DNA from: Cryobacterium algoritolerans
GTDB lineage: Bacteria > Actinomycetota > Actinomycetes > Actinomycetales > Microbacteriaceae
Reading direction: 5' to 3'
Length of the DNA: 39,595 nucleotides
Assembly (NCBI RefSeq): GCF_004402785.1
Contig: NZ_SOFP01000036.1
Span: 1 to 39,595, forward strand
Below, in pieces: positions 9,271-17,980 of the stretch (position 1 is its first letter; each line of letters starts with the position of its first letter). The position numbers and the translations under genes are program-made. Below the pieces are notes generated by a model. The model made no database searches and was not told the origin of the DNA. It saw only the letters and a program-made list of their open reading frames with translations.

Positions 9271-10785
9271 ATGTCCACCCCATCCACGATCGGCCCAGAC
9301 GGCGGGGCCACGGTTTCGGCCCTCGAGATCGAGTTGAACGGCATCAACGCGATCCATTCGAGTGAGCACAAGGGGAACCCGAGGGACCTGTTCTGGCCCT
9401 GGTTCGCCGCCAACGTCTCGGTGCTCGGCATCAGCTACGGCTCCTTCCTGCTCGGCTTCGGTATCTCCCTGTGGCAGGCGGGCATCGTGGGGCTCGTCGG
9501 TATCGTCGTCTCGTTCCTGTTCTGCGGTTTCATCGCGCTAGCCGGCAAGCGCGGCCACGCCCCGACGATGACCCTCAGCCGGGCCGCCTTCGGCATCAAC
9601 GGCAACCGGGTGCCGTCGGCACTGTCCTGGCTGCTCACCGTGGGCTGGGAGACCGTGCTCGCCTCCCTCGCCGTTCTGGCCACGGCGACCGTGTTCACCG
9701 AGCTCGGCTGGGAGGGCGGCATCCTGACCAAGATCGTCGCGCTCGTGGTCGTGGCGGCCCTAATCGTCGGCGGCGGGGTGCTCGGCTTCGACTTCATCAT
9801 GAAGCTGCAGAAATGGATCACGATCATCACCGGCATCCTCACCGTGGTCTACGTCATCCTCGTGGCGGACCAGATCAACTTCGACACGCTGGCGGCGATC
9901 CCCGGCGGCGGCACCCCGCAGGTGATCGGCGCCCTCGTTTTCATGATGACGGGCTTCGGTCTCGGCTGGGTCAACGCGGCCGCCGACTACTCGCGCTACC
10001 TGCCCCGGTCGGCCTCGAGCAACGGTGTCGTCGCCTGGACCACGTTCGGCGCGTCGCTGGGGCCGATCGTCCTGCTCCTGTTCGGGCTGCTGCTCGCCGG
10101 TTCCTCCGCAGGGCTCAGCAGCGCCATCGCCGTCGACCCGATCGGGGCCCTCACCACGATCCTCCCGATCTGGTTCCTCATCCCGTTCGCCCTGGTTGCT
10201 GTGCTCGGCCTCGTCGGCGGCGCCGTGCTCGACATCTACTCCTCCGGGCTGGCCCTGCTCACGACCGGCGTCCGGGTGCCCCGGTTCCTGGCCGCCGGGA
10301 TCGACGGGGTGCTGATGGTGCTCGGGGCGGTCTACGTGGTCTTCTTCGCGGGCAGCTTCCTGGTTCCGTTCCAGGGTTTCCTGATCACCCTCGGCGTGCC
10401 CGTCGCGGCGTGGTGCGGCATCTTCATGGCCGACATCCTCCTCCGCAAGAAGAGCTATGCGGTGAAGGAACTGTTCGATCCGGCCGGGCGCTACGGCAGC
10501 GTGCGGGTGCTCTCGATCGTGCTGATCGCGGTTGGCTCCCTCGTCGGCTGGGGCATGGTCACGAACGGTTTCGCCGACTGGCTCGCCTGGCAGGGTTACC
10601 TGCTCGACCCGTTCGGGCTCGGCGGCCGCGGCGGGGAGTGGGCCTATGCCAACCTCGGAGTGCTCGCCGCGCTCGTGATCGGCTTCGGCGGGACGCTGCT
10701 CTTTGGGCGCGGCACGATTCGGGCGCAGGAGGCCGTGCCGGTCCCAGGCGAGGACCAGGCCGCCCAGGAGCTCCTGTCGGCATGA
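9271..10785 (+). CDS. NCS1-family purine/cytosine permease
   Basis: A 504-residue membrane transporter of the nucleobase-cation-symport-1 family, which brings in cytosine, purines, hydantoins, thiamine or pyridoxine with H+ or Na+. About 12 membrane segments are visible. Family signatures include the N-terminal NGINAIHSSEHKGNPRDLFWPWFAAN, the helix-1 segment SVLGISYGSFLLGFG, the loop GKRGHAPTMTLSRAAFG, and NAAADYSRYLPR in the middle. The substrate is not determined. The ATG at 9271 has GAGAGGA upstream. It overlaps the downstream hydrolase by ATGA, so the two are translationally coupled. This suggests that the imported compound, or a breakdown product of it, is a substrate of the hydrolase; that is inference. 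Confidence 0.92.
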   Translation: MSTPSTIGPDGGATVSALEIELNGINAIHSSEHKGNPRDLFWPWFAANVSVLGISYGSFLLGFGISLWQAGIVGLVGIVVSFLFCGFIALAGKRGHAPTMTLSRAAFGINGNRVPSALSWLLTVGWETVLASLAVLATATVFTELGWEGGILTKIVALVVVAALIVGGGVLGFDFIMKLQKWITIITGILTVVYVILVADQINFDTLAAIPGGGTPQVIGALVFMMTGFGLGWVNAAADYSRYLPRSASSNGVVAWTTFGASLGPIVLLLFGLLLAGSSAGLSSAIAVDPIGALTTILPIWFLIPFALVAVLGLVGGAVLDIYSSGLALLTTGVRVPRFLAAGIDGVLMVLGAVYVVFFAGSFLVPFQGFLITLGVPVAAWCGIFMADILLRKKSYAVKELFDPAGRYGSVRVLSIVLIAVGSLVGWGMVTNGFADWLAWQGYLLDPFGLGGRGGEWAYANLGVLAALVIGFGGTLLFGRGTIRAQEAVPVPGEDQAAQELLSA

Positions 10786-11387
10786 GCGGCGCTTGGGAGG
10801 GTTCCCCGGCCGCGCCCGCTGCGGGCCGTGAGTCCGGTTCGTGGCTCGTCCTGATCGACCTGCAGCGCATCTTCGGCGAACCGGCCAGCGAGTGGTTCAC
10901 GCCGCGATTCGCCGAGGCCGCGGCCAACGCGGCCCGGCTCCGGTCCGCGTTCGGCCCGAAGGTCGCCCTGACCCGTTTTCTCGCGCCGGACAAGCCCGAG
11001 GGGGCCTGGATCCCGTACTACGAGGCCTGGCCGTTCGCGCTCGACCCGGCGAACGGTGCGCTCTACGACCGAGTCCCGCAGTTCCCGGCGCTGGACGCCA
11101 GGCTGATCGACCGGTCCACCTTCGGCAAGTGGAGCGCCAAGACCCGCGCTGCCCTCGACAATCCGCGGGAGATCGTGCTCGCGGGCGTGTCCACCGATTG
11201 CTGCGTGATCTCCACGGCGCTCGCCGCGGCCGACGACGGCGTGCGGGTGCGGGTGGTGGCGGATGCCTGCGCCGGCCTCAGCGACGCCGACCACCGGCGC
11301 GCGCTCGACGTGATGGCCCTCTACACCCCGCTGATCAGCATCACCTCCGTCGACGACATCCTCGCGGAGCGCGCCGCGGTCCGCTGA
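10782..11387 (+). CDS. Isochorismatase-like cysteine hydrolase
   Basis: A 201-residue hydrolase of the isochorismatase/nicotinamidase superfamily. The catalytic triad is visible: D26 in LVLIDLQRIFG, K116 in TFGKWS, and C141 in GVSTDCCVIST; the doubled cysteine leaves C140 as a neighbour. Members hydrolyse amides such as nicotinamide, carbamoyl compounds or biuret, or isochorismate. Coupling to an NCS1 permease suggests an amide or ring-opening product of a nucleobase-like compound, which cannot be fixed from sequence. The ATG at 10782 overlaps the permease stop by four bases. The first 18 residues are an Ala/Gly/Pro-rich lead before the core fold. A convergent esterase gene follows after 46 bases. 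Confidence 0.9.
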   Translation: MSGAWEGSPAAPAAGRESGSWLVLIDLQRIFGEPASEWFTPRFAEAAANAARLRSAFGPKVALTRFLAPDKPEGAWIPYYEAWPFALDPANGALYDRVPQFPALDARLIDRSTFGKWSAKTRAALDNPREIVLAGVSTDCCVISTALAAADDGVRVRVVADACAGLSDADHRRALDVMALYTPLISITSVDDILAERAAVR

Positions 11388-11433
11388 AATCCCGTCCTCT
11401 GAGGTCTCGTCCGAGGACGGTCGGCGGTTCGGG

Positions 11434-12750
11434 CTACCGAGCCGGGGGAGCCAGGCCGAGCCGGGGATAGAGAACCTCGAAGGCCTTGTCGAGACCGTCG
11501 GTGAGTGCGGGCAGAACGTGGCCGCCGTTCGGTGACTCCCAATAGGTGACGGCCATACCGGCATCCTGGGCGGCCCGGGCGAGGAGCCGCTGTCCGGGAA
11601 TATAGCCTGGGTCGTTCGACCCCACAGTGAACACGGCCGGGGTACCGGGAAATCGGTGGCCGGCGAGCAGATTGACGGGTTTCTGGGCGTCGTACGCCGC
11701 CTGATCGCCGCCGAAGACATCCTTGAGTGTGGCGGCGGGATTCTCGGCGCCGGGGTACTCCTCACCCGAAATGTCGACGACGTTGGACCAGAGGTCCGGA
11801 TGCTTGGCCGCCAGGGAGATGGCACACTGGCCGCCATTGGAGAAGCCGGCTATCGTCCAATACCGGTGGTCGGGAATGATGTTGAGGTTCGTGCGCGCCC
11901 AGTTCACGACATCCCTGGTGAGAAAGGTCTCGACATTTCCGTACCTGGCGGTGTCGAGGCAGAGCGGGTCGACGTTCGGGGTGCCGAGCTGGTCGGCAAC
12001 GATCACGATGGGGGCGAGGCCGCCATGCTGGCCAGCCAGACGATCGAGGGTGGCCGCAATGTACTCCGGGTCCGGGTTGCCCGGCTGGCCCATCAACAGG
12101 ATGACGAGCGGCAGTGCGGGCGCGTTGGGAACAAGGGCGGCCGGAGGGAGGTAGATGCCGGCGGGGCGAGAAGAAAAACCCGAGAGCGGACTGGGGAGGA
12201 CCTGGCTGCCGACCTTACCCGTGGCCGGGAGATCGGGCGGTGCAGCCCAGCTCTGCCAGAGCGGTCGGGCCGGACGCCCGCCGGCGGCCGGCGGCCCTGC
12301 CAAGGCAATCGGGCCGAGCGAGCTGATGCCGAAGAGGGAACCGAGCGTTCGATTGAGCCCGAAGCTGGCGTTGATGCCGAGAACCCCGGCGGCCAGGAAG
12401 ACCAGGACAGAGGCAGCAGCGATGCTGCGGCGGAGGGCGCTTGCCTTCCACAGGTTCGCGCCGGCGAGGCCGATGCCGGCGCAGACAGCGGCCAGCCACA
12501 GGTAGGCGACCCGGCCCGGCGACATCCCGAACACGTTGGAGACCCGCACCGAGACGAACCAGATGAGCACGGCGACCGCGACGCCGACGGCGGCAGCCGC
12601 GGCGGCCAGCGCCCAACGCCAGGCGCGGCGACGCACCAGCAGGAAGACGAGCGCTGCGACGGCCAGGGCGTCGACAATCACGATGACCGGCCCCCGGTCG
12701 ATCTCGATCGCCCAGAGGGCGGTGACCCAGTCGCCCGCGATTGGCACCAC
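11434..12750 (-). CDS. Membrane-anchored esterase (alpha/beta hydrolase) with N-terminal multi-helix domain
   Basis: A 438-residue protein. Four hydrophobic segments at about residues 22-40, 46-66, 81-100 and 108-125 are followed by a proline-rich linker and an extracytoplasmic alpha/beta-hydrolase domain of the esterase/antigen-85-like type. The catalytic residues can be placed: nucleophile S304 in GFSNGG, acid D380 in GSND, and H411 in NGGH. The catalytic domain is a close paralog of the next gene; both share VADQLG-PNVD-LCLDT, RDVVNWAR and DVFGGDQ-AYDA-KP. The GTG start at 12750 lies five bases after the stop of that upstream gene, so the two form a minus-strand operon, possibly with translational coupling because no strong ribosome site is seen. 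Likely substrates are cell-envelope or extracellular esters. The exact reaction is unknown. Confidence 0.85.
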   Translation of the reverse strand: MVPIAGDWVTALWAIEIDRGPVIVIVDALAVAALVFLLVRRRAWRWALAAAAAAVGVAVAVLIWFVSVRVSNVFGMSPGRVAYLWLAAVCAGIGLAGANLWKASALRRSIAAASVLVFLAAGVLGINASFGLNRTLGSLFGISSLGPIALAGPPAAGGRPARPLWQSWAAPPDLPATGKVGSQVLPSPLSGFSSRPAGIYLPPAALVPNAPALPLVILLMGQPGNPDPEYIAATLDRLAGQHGGLAPIVIVADQLGTPNVDPLCLDTARYGNVETFLTRDVVNWARTNLNIIPDHRYWTIAGFSNGGQCAISLAAKHPDLWSNVVDISGEEYPGAENPAATLKDVFGGDQAAYDAQKPVNLLAGHRFPGTPAVFTVGSNDPGYIPGQRLLARAAQDAGMAVTYWESPNGGHVLPALTDGLDKAFEVLYPRLGLAPPAR

Positions 12751-12755
12751 GGCGG

Positions 12756-13721
12756 CTAACCCAATCCCAGGCGCGAGGACAGAACGTCGAACGCGAGAGT
12801 GAGGCCGCCGGTCAGAGCCTCGACCGAATGGCCCTCGCCCGGCACCTCGTAGTAGGTCATCGCCAATCCCGCGGCCTGCGCGTCGATGCTCAGTTCCCGC
12901 ATGCCGGGCTCCATCACCTGGTCATCGGTGCCGACCGTGAACACCGCAGCTGAGTCCGGGTAGCGGCCGGCGGCCAGGACCGTGGCCGGTTTCGTCGCAT
13001 CGTAGGCGGTCTGGTCGCCGCCGAAGACATCGGCGAGCACTTCTGTTTCGGATTCGATTCCGGCGTACGTCGTACCTGAGGCGTCGATGACGTTGCCCCA
13101 GACCTGCGGGTACTTCGCGGCGAGTGAGATTGCACACTGTCCGCCATTCGAGAAACCCGCCACGGTCCAGTGCACCCGGTCGGCCTGGATGTGCAGATTG
13201 CCCCGCGCCCAGTTGACGACATCGCGTTCGAGATACGTTTCCACCTGACCGAACTGATCGGTGTCGAGGCATAGCGAATCCACGTTCGGGTCGCCGAGCT
13301 GGTCGGCCACGACCACGATCGGAGCCAGGCCGCCGTGTTGTGCCGCGAAGGCGTCGAGCACGCCCTTGATGGGTCCGGCATCCGGTTCTCCCGGCTGCCC
13401 CATCATCATGAGAACGAAGGGCAGAGCGGGAGGATTCGGAACGAGCGCCGCCGGCGGGAGGTAGACCTGCGCGTCGCGCGCGACAAAACCCGAGAGCGTG
13501 GCCGGGATCTGAACGGAGCTGATGGCCCCGACGGACGGCATGTCCGTCGGGGCCCGCCCGTTCGCCGGGCTGAGCGAGGGGACGCCGGAGGCCGGAGGCG
13601 TCGCCGTGAAAAGAGTCACCGGGCTCTGCGGCAGCCCGGCCAGGAGCGCGCCGAGCAGGGCGAGGCCGACGATGACCCCGCAGACCGAGTACCAACGGCG
13701 ACGCGAGCTGAAACGACGCAC
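12756..13721 (-). CDS. Secreted esterase (alpha/beta hydrolase), tandem paralog
   Basis: A 321-residue hydrolase with a basic N-terminus (RRFSSRRRW) and one hydrophobic segment (about 13-30) that acts as a signal peptide or signal anchor; no lipobox is seen. A Pro/Ser-rich linker to about residue 65 precedes the catalytic domain. The predicted triad is S191 (GFSNGG), D266 or D267 (GTDD) and H298 (GEGH). The conserved cysteines C151 and C196 could pair outside the cell. The GTG at 13721 follows a perfect AAGGAGAGG. It is first in an operon with the membrane-anchored paralog. The catalytic domains are alike, while the N-terminal parts are unrelated. This indicates duplication followed by a change of anchoring. 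Confidence 0.87.
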   Translation of the reverse strand: MRRFSSRRRWYSVCGVIVGLALLGALLAGLPQSPVTLFTATPPASGVPSLSPANGRAPTDMPSVGAISSVQIPATLSGFVARDAQVYLPPAALVPNPPALPFVLMMMGQPGEPDAGPIKGVLDAFAAQHGGLAPIVVVADQLGDPNVDSLCLDTDQFGQVETYLERDVVNWARGNLHIQADRVHWTVAGFSNGGQCAISLAAKYPQVWGNVIDASGTTYAGIESETEVLADVFGGDQTAYDATKPATVLAAGRYPDSAAVFTVGTDDQVMEPGMRELSIDAQAAGLAMTYYEVPGEGHSVEALTGGLTLAFDVLSSRLGLG

Positions 13722-13840
13722 AATGACCTCTCCTTGTTGCGGAGGCCATCGGTGCGCGCCTCATCGCTGAGGTTAGGAACGCAAGCTGGGGATTCGGTGC
13801 ACGCCTGCTGTGCACCGAACCGGGCCGCTGGATCCGCGTT

Positions 13841-14056
13841 TCAGCAGCACCGGCCCTGTGGGTTGGTGTCCTGTCGGTCGGTCTGGTCCCGCCAGAACTC
13901 CCGCTCGGTCATCACCGGGGGAGCCTCGCCCCCGCCGGACGGGTGCCGGGACTCGTGATGGGCCTTGTACTTGTCGTAGGCGTCTTCCCCCATGATGCCC
14001 TTGACGAACCAGGCCAGGTCCCGTGCGCCCTTCTTCAGGTGCTCGACGGTGTTCAT
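13841..14056 (-). CDS. ybdD: YbdD/YjiX-family small protein (DUF466), CstA partner
   Basis: A 71-residue cytosolic protein of the YbdD/YjiX family. In enterobacteria such proteins work with CstA/BtsT-type pyruvate transporters. Family features are the MGEDAYDKYKAHHESRHP segment (about residues 22-39) and the C-terminal FWRDQTDRQ. It ends in a Cys-Cys pair. The ATG at 14056-14054 overlaps the cstA stop by four bases, so it is translated from the cstA message. About 120 bases with no gene separate it from the esterase operon. Confidence 0.9.
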   Translation of the reverse strand: MNTVEHLKKGARDLAWFVKGIMGEDAYDKYKAHHESRHPSGGGEAPPVMTEREFWRDQTDRQDTNPQGRCC

Positions 14057-16338
14057 CAGCGGTTCGACTTCGCTGACTTCTCCAGCCTGGCCTGGGCGTC
14101 CCAGCTGGCGCCGAGTTCCTTCTCGGCCGGTGTCGGCAGGAAGCCCGACGGGGCAAACATCTCAGACGGGATGGCCGTGTCTTCATTGGTGCCGAAGTCG
14201 CGGCTCTTCCACGAGCGCCAGGTGGCCTGGATTGCGGTCACCATGACGATGATCGCCAGCACGACGAAGAGGATCGACAGGAGCCCCTGCACCATCGTGT
14301 TGCGCACGACGGCCTCCATCGCGGCCACGGTCTTGGCCGTGCCGAAGCTGGTCTGTCCCGCCGCCAGCGCCTCGGAGAAGGCCCGGTTCTGGGCGAAGTA
14401 GCCGACCGCCGGGATCGTCGAGAAGATCTTCAAGAACGACGCCGAGATGGTTACGACGGCGGCGAAGGCCAGCGGCATGGCCACGATCCAGAGATAGGTG
14501 AACATGCCGCGCTTGGCGACGATGGCCATGCAGACGGCCAGGGCGATGGCCGCGAGGAGCTGGTTGGCGATTCCGAAGAGCGGGAACAGGGTGTTGATGC
14601 CGCCGAGCGGGTCGGTGACCCCCATGATGAGCACCGCGCCCCAGGCCAGTACCATGATCCCGGTCGTGAGCCACGCGCCCGTGCGCCAGGACGTGTTCTT
14701 GAACTTCGGGAAGACGTTGCCGAGGCTGTCCTGGAGCATGAACCGCGCCACCCGGGTGCCGGCGTCGACGGCGGTCAGGATGAAGAGTGCCTCGAACATG
14801 ATCGCGAAGTGGTACCAGAACGCCATCATCCCCTTGCCGCCGGCGACCTGCTGCATGATGTGGGCCAGGCCAACCGAGAGGGTCGGGGCGCCACCGGATC
14901 GGGAGACGATGGTGGCCTCGCCGACATCCTTCGCCGTCTGGGTGAGCATGTCAGGGGTCAGGTTGACGCCGGTCAGGCCCAGGCTGTTCACGAACGCGAC
15001 GGCACCCTCCACGGTGCCGCCGGTGAGGGCCGCGGATGAGTTCATCGCGAAGTAGATGCCGCGGTCGATCGACACGGCGGCCACCAGGGCCATGATCGCG
15101 ACGAAGGACTCCATCAGCATCCCGCCGTAACCGATGAACCGGGTCTGGCGTTCCTTCTCGATCAGCTTCGGGGTCGTGCCGGACGCGATCAGGGCGTGGA
15201 AGCCGGAGAGTGCGCCGCAGGCGATCGTGACGAAGAGGAACGGGAAGAGCGAACCGCTCACGACGGGCCCGCCGTTGGCGGTGAACTCGCTGAAGGCCGG
15301 CACCGAGATCTCCGGGCGCACGATGACGATCGCGATCGCGAGCATCCCGATCGTGCCGATCTTCATGAAGGTGGAGAGGTAGTCCCGCGGGGCCAGCAGA
15401 AGCCAGACCGGCAGAATGGCGGCCACGAAGCCGTAGATGATGATGCCGATCGCGAGCGGAAGGGGGTCGACGTGGAAGAACGCCGCGCCCCATTCGGTGC
15501 TCGAGATCATCCCTCCGCCGATGATCGCGGCCAGGAGCAGGATGAAGCCGATGATCGACACCTCGGTGACCTTGCCGGGGCGGAAGAAGCGCAGGTAGCA
15601 GCCCATGAGCAGGGCGATCGGGATGGTCATCGAGACCGAGAAGACGCCCCAGGGGCTGGCCGCGAGGGCGTTGACGACGACGAGGGCGAGGATGGCCACG
15701 ATGATGACCATGATGGCGAGGGTGGCGATGAGGGCGGCCGTGCCGCCGACCTTGCCGAGCTCGTCCCTGGCCATCTGGCCCAGGGAACGTCCGCCGCGGC
15801 GCATCGAGAAGAACAGCACGAGGTAGTCCTGAACGGCGCCAGCGAGGACGACGCCGACAATGATCCAGATCGTGCCGGGCAGGTAGCCCATCTGGGCGGC
15901 CAGGACGGGACCGACGAGCGGTCCGGCGCCGGCGATCGCGGCGAAGTGGTGGCCGAAGAGAACCCGCCGGTCGGTCGCGGCGTAGTCCTTGCCGTCGGCC
16001 TTGTACTCGGCCGGGGTTGCCCGCCGGTCGTCGGGCTTGAGCAGGTGCTTCTGGATGTAGTTCGAGTAGAACCTGTAACCGATGAGGTACGTGCAGACGG
16101 ATGCGAAAACAAACCAGATGGCGTTGACCGTCTCCCCGCGAACCACGGCCAGCATCACCCAGCTGAGACCACCGAGTAGCGAGATGCCGCCCCAGATGGC
16201 GATCTTCGCGGGGGTCCAGTGGGCCTCCTCGGCGTCATGCGTGGTCTGGTCGAGGGCTACGGCCAGCAGGGCCGGATCCCGATCCAGCGTCCCAGCCCCC
16301 TCGGTTGAATCGTGTGGCGTGCGGGGCCTGGTGCCCAT
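14056..16338 (-). CDS. cstA: Carbon starvation protein CstA (pyruvate/peptide transporter)
   Basis: A 760-residue inner-membrane transporter of the CstA family. Characterised members import pyruvate and have been linked to peptide uptake during carbon starvation. About 16 to 18 hydrophobic segments are present. Signature segments are YRFYSNYIQKHLLKPDDRRATP (the first cytosolic loop), DRRVLFGHHFAAIAGAGPLVGP and SGFHALIASGTTPKLIEKE. The C-terminal tail is cytosolic and charged. I chose the ATG at 16338 because AAGGGAGAG precedes it; an in-frame TTG at 16362 lacks a site. A 15-bp palindrome 38 bases upstream may be an operator. It is coupled to ybdD and diverges from glyS. Confidence 0.95.
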   Translation of the reverse strand: MGTRPRTPHDSTEGAGTLDRDPALLAVALDQTTHDAEEAHWTPAKIAIWGGISLLGGLSWVMLAVVRGETVNAIWFVFASVCTYLIGYRFYSNYIQKHLLKPDDRRATPAEYKADGKDYAATDRRVLFGHHFAAIAGAGPLVGPVLAAQMGYLPGTIWIIVGVVLAGAVQDYLVLFFSMRRGGRSLGQMARDELGKVGGTAALIATLAIMVIIVAILALVVVNALAASPWGVFSVSMTIPIALLMGCYLRFFRPGKVTEVSIIGFILLLAAIIGGGMISSTEWGAAFFHVDPLPLAIGIIIYGFVAAILPVWLLLAPRDYLSTFMKIGTIGMLAIAIVIVRPEISVPAFSEFTANGGPVVSGSLFPFLFVTIACGALSGFHALIASGTTPKLIEKERQTRFIGYGGMLMESFVAIMALVAAVSIDRGIYFAMNSSAALTGGTVEGAVAFVNSLGLTGVNLTPDMLTQTAKDVGEATIVSRSGGAPTLSVGLAHIMQQVAGGKGMMAFWYHFAIMFEALFILTAVDAGTRVARFMLQDSLGNVFPKFKNTSWRTGAWLTTGIMVLAWGAVLIMGVTDPLGGINTLFPLFGIANQLLAAIALAVCMAIVAKRGMFTYLWIVAMPLAFAAVVTISASFLKIFSTIPAVGYFAQNRAFSEALAAGQTSFGTAKTVAAMEAVVRNTMVQGLLSILFVVLAIIVMVTAIQATWRSWKSRDFGTNEDTAIPSEMFAPSGFLPTPAEKELGASWDAQARLEKSAKSNR

Positions 16339-16376
16339 GATCTCTCCCTTGAGGTGCCGCAAAGACTGCGGGATTC

Positions 16377-16391
16377 GTTAGCAAGACTAAC
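16377..16391. promoter_or_regulatory. Inverted repeat upstream of cstA (candidate operator)
   Basis: GTTAG, five bases (CAAGA), CTAAC: a perfect 5-bp inverted repeat 38 bases upstream of the cstA ATG, in the divergent cstA/glyS region. Position and size suit a repressor or activator site. The regulator is not known, and a repeat this short can arise by chance. Confidence 0.35.
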
Positions 16392-16420
16392 AGCTTGGCG
16401 GCGGAGCGGAGGCGAACGCC

Positions 16421-16426
16421 TAAAAT
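16421..16426 (+). promoter_or_regulatory. Putative -10 box TAAAAT for glyS
   Basis: TAAAAT differs from the consensus by one base and stands out in very GC-rich sequence, about 70 bases before the glyS start. No -35 with good spacing is seen; TTGGCG is present but 20 bases away. Confidence 0.4.
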
Positions 16427-16495
16427 GAGATGAGCGCCCGCCGGGCTCCCGCCCGCTCGTGACACACTTTCCCACCCTCGACCATTGGAGCCACC

Positions 16496-17881
16496 GTGGC
16501 CGCCCCCACCCGCCTCGATTCCGTCATCGCCCTCGCCCGCCACCGCGGGTTTGTCTTTCAGGCCGGTGAAATCTACGGCGGATCCCGCTCCGCGTGGGAC
16601 TACGGACCGCTAGGGGTGGAGCTCAAGGAGAACATCAAGAAGCAGTGGTGGCGCTTCATGGTCACCAGCCGCGACGATGTGGTGGGTCTGGACTCCTCGG
16701 TGATCCTGCCCCGCAAGGTCTGGGAGGCATCCGGCCACGTCGAGGTCTTCAGCGACCCGCTGGTCGAGTGCACGAGCTGCCATAAGCGCTTTCGGGCCGA
16801 CCACCTCGAGGAGGAATTCGAGGAGAAGAAGGGCCGCCCGCCCGAGGGCGGCATCGACGGCATCCCCTGCCCGAACTGCGGCAACCGGCACATCTGGACC
16901 GAACCGCGCGCCTTCTCCGGCCTGCTCAAGACCTACCTCGGCCCGGTCGACGACGAGGCCGGCATGCACTATCTGCGCCCCGAGACCGCGCAGGGCATCT
17001 TCGTGAACTTCGCCAACGTGCTGCAGGCCGCCAGGATGAAGCCGCCGTTCGGCATCGGCCAGATCGGCAAGAGCTTCCGCAACGAGATCACCCCGGGCAA
17101 CTTCATCTTCCGCACCCGTGAGTTCGAGCAGATGGAGATGGAGTTCTTCGTCGAGCCGGGTACGGACGAGGAATGGCACCAGTACTGGATCGACCAGCGG
17201 ATGGCCTGGTACACGGGCCTCGGCATCGACGCCGACAACCTGCGGCTGTTCGAGCACCCCGCCGAGAAGCTCTCGCACTATTCCAAGCGCACCGTGGACA
17301 TCGAGTACCGCTTCGGTTTCAGCGGCAGCGAATTCGGCGAACTCGAAGGTGTGGCGAACCGCACCGACTTCGACCTGAAGACGCACGCCGCGGCATCCGG
17401 CAAGGACCTGTCCTACTTCGACCAGACCAAGAACGAACGTTGGGTTCCCTACGTGATCGAGCCGGCCGCCGGCCTGACCCGTTCGCTGATGGCCTTCCTG
17501 GTCGACGCGTACCACGAGGAGGAGGTGCCGAATGCGAAGGGCGGCGTGGACAAGCGCACCGTGCTGAGGCTCGACCGACGCCTGGCACCGATCAAGGTCG
17601 CCGTGCTGCCTTTGTCCCGCAACGAGGCGCTCTCGCCAATGGCCAGGACGCTCGCGGCGCGCCTCCGGGAATCGTGGAACGTGGACTTCGACGACGCCGG
17701 CGCGATCGGCCGGCGCTACCGCCGCCAGGACGAGATCGGCACGCCGTACTGTGTCACGGTCGACTTCGACTCTCTGGAGGACCAGGCCGTCACCGTGCGC
17801 GACCGCGACACCATGGCCCAGGAGCGGGTGCCGCTCGACAGGCTCGACGCCTACCTTGCCGAGCGCCTCCGCGGCGCGTAG
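16496..17881 (+). CDS. glyS: Glycyl-tRNA synthetase (alpha-2, class II)
   Basis: A 461-residue class II aminoacyl-tRNA synthetase that charges tRNA-Gly with glycine. It is the eukaryote/archaea-like homodimeric type found in Actinobacteria. The N-terminal [13 protein letters not shown] and [11 protein letters not shown] (motif 1 region) are followed by a zinc knuckle with C92, C95, C125 and C128 (CTSC, CPNC). Then come [14 protein letters not shown] and [25 protein letters not shown] (motif 2) and the motif 3 helix around [10 protein letters not shown]. The C-terminal anticodon-binding domain starts at about 365 ([11 protein letters not shown]). The GTG at 16496 follows TTGGAG. The gene ends before a strong convergent hairpin shared with the dehydrogenase gene on the other strand. 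Confidence 0.97.
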   Translation: MAAPTRLDSVIALARHRGFVFQAGEIYGGSRSAWDYGPLGVELKENIKKQWWRFMVTSRDDVVGLDSSVILPRKVWEASGHVEVFSDPLVECTSCHKRFRADHLEEEFEEKKGRPPEGGIDGIPCPNCGNRHIWTEPRAFSGLLKTYLGPVDDEAGMHYLRPETAQGIFVNFANVLQAARMKPPFGIGQIGKSFRNEITPGNFIFRTREFEQMEMEFFVEPGTDEEWHQYWIDQRMAWYTGLGIDADNLRLFEHPAEKLSHYSKRTVDIEYRFGFSGSEFGELEGVANRTDFDLKTHAAASGKDLSYFDQTKNERWVPYVIEPAAGLTRSLMAFLVDAYHEEEVPNAKGGVDKRTVLRLDRRLAPIKVAVLPLSRNEALSPMARTLAARLRESWNVDFDDAGAIGRRYRRQDEIGTPYCVTVDFDSLEDQAVTVRDRDTMAQERVPLDRLDAYLAERLRGA

Positions 17882-17915
17882 CCCCCGCCCCGCGCCCGGC
17901 GGCGCGGCTGAGTCA

Positions 17916-17958
17916 CGGAAAAAGCACCTTAACCCCGCGTGTGAAGGTGATTTTTCCG
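17916..17958. terminator. Bidirectional hairpin terminator between glyS and the dehydrogenase gene
   Basis: A 15-base arm at 17916-17930 (CGGAAAAAGCACCTT) pairs with 17944-17958 with one mismatch, around a 13-base loop. The A-run in the left arm and the T-run in the right arm give a U-tract at the foot of the stem in both directions. It lies between two convergent genes, as expected of a shared terminator. Confidence 0.75.
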
Positions 17959-17980
17959 CGAAACACCGGGCCGAAAGTCA

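Noticed and set aside
16427..16495. T-box or other riboswitch before glyS
   Set aside because: The leader of about 70 bases is too short for a T-box, and no conserved T-box core is visible.
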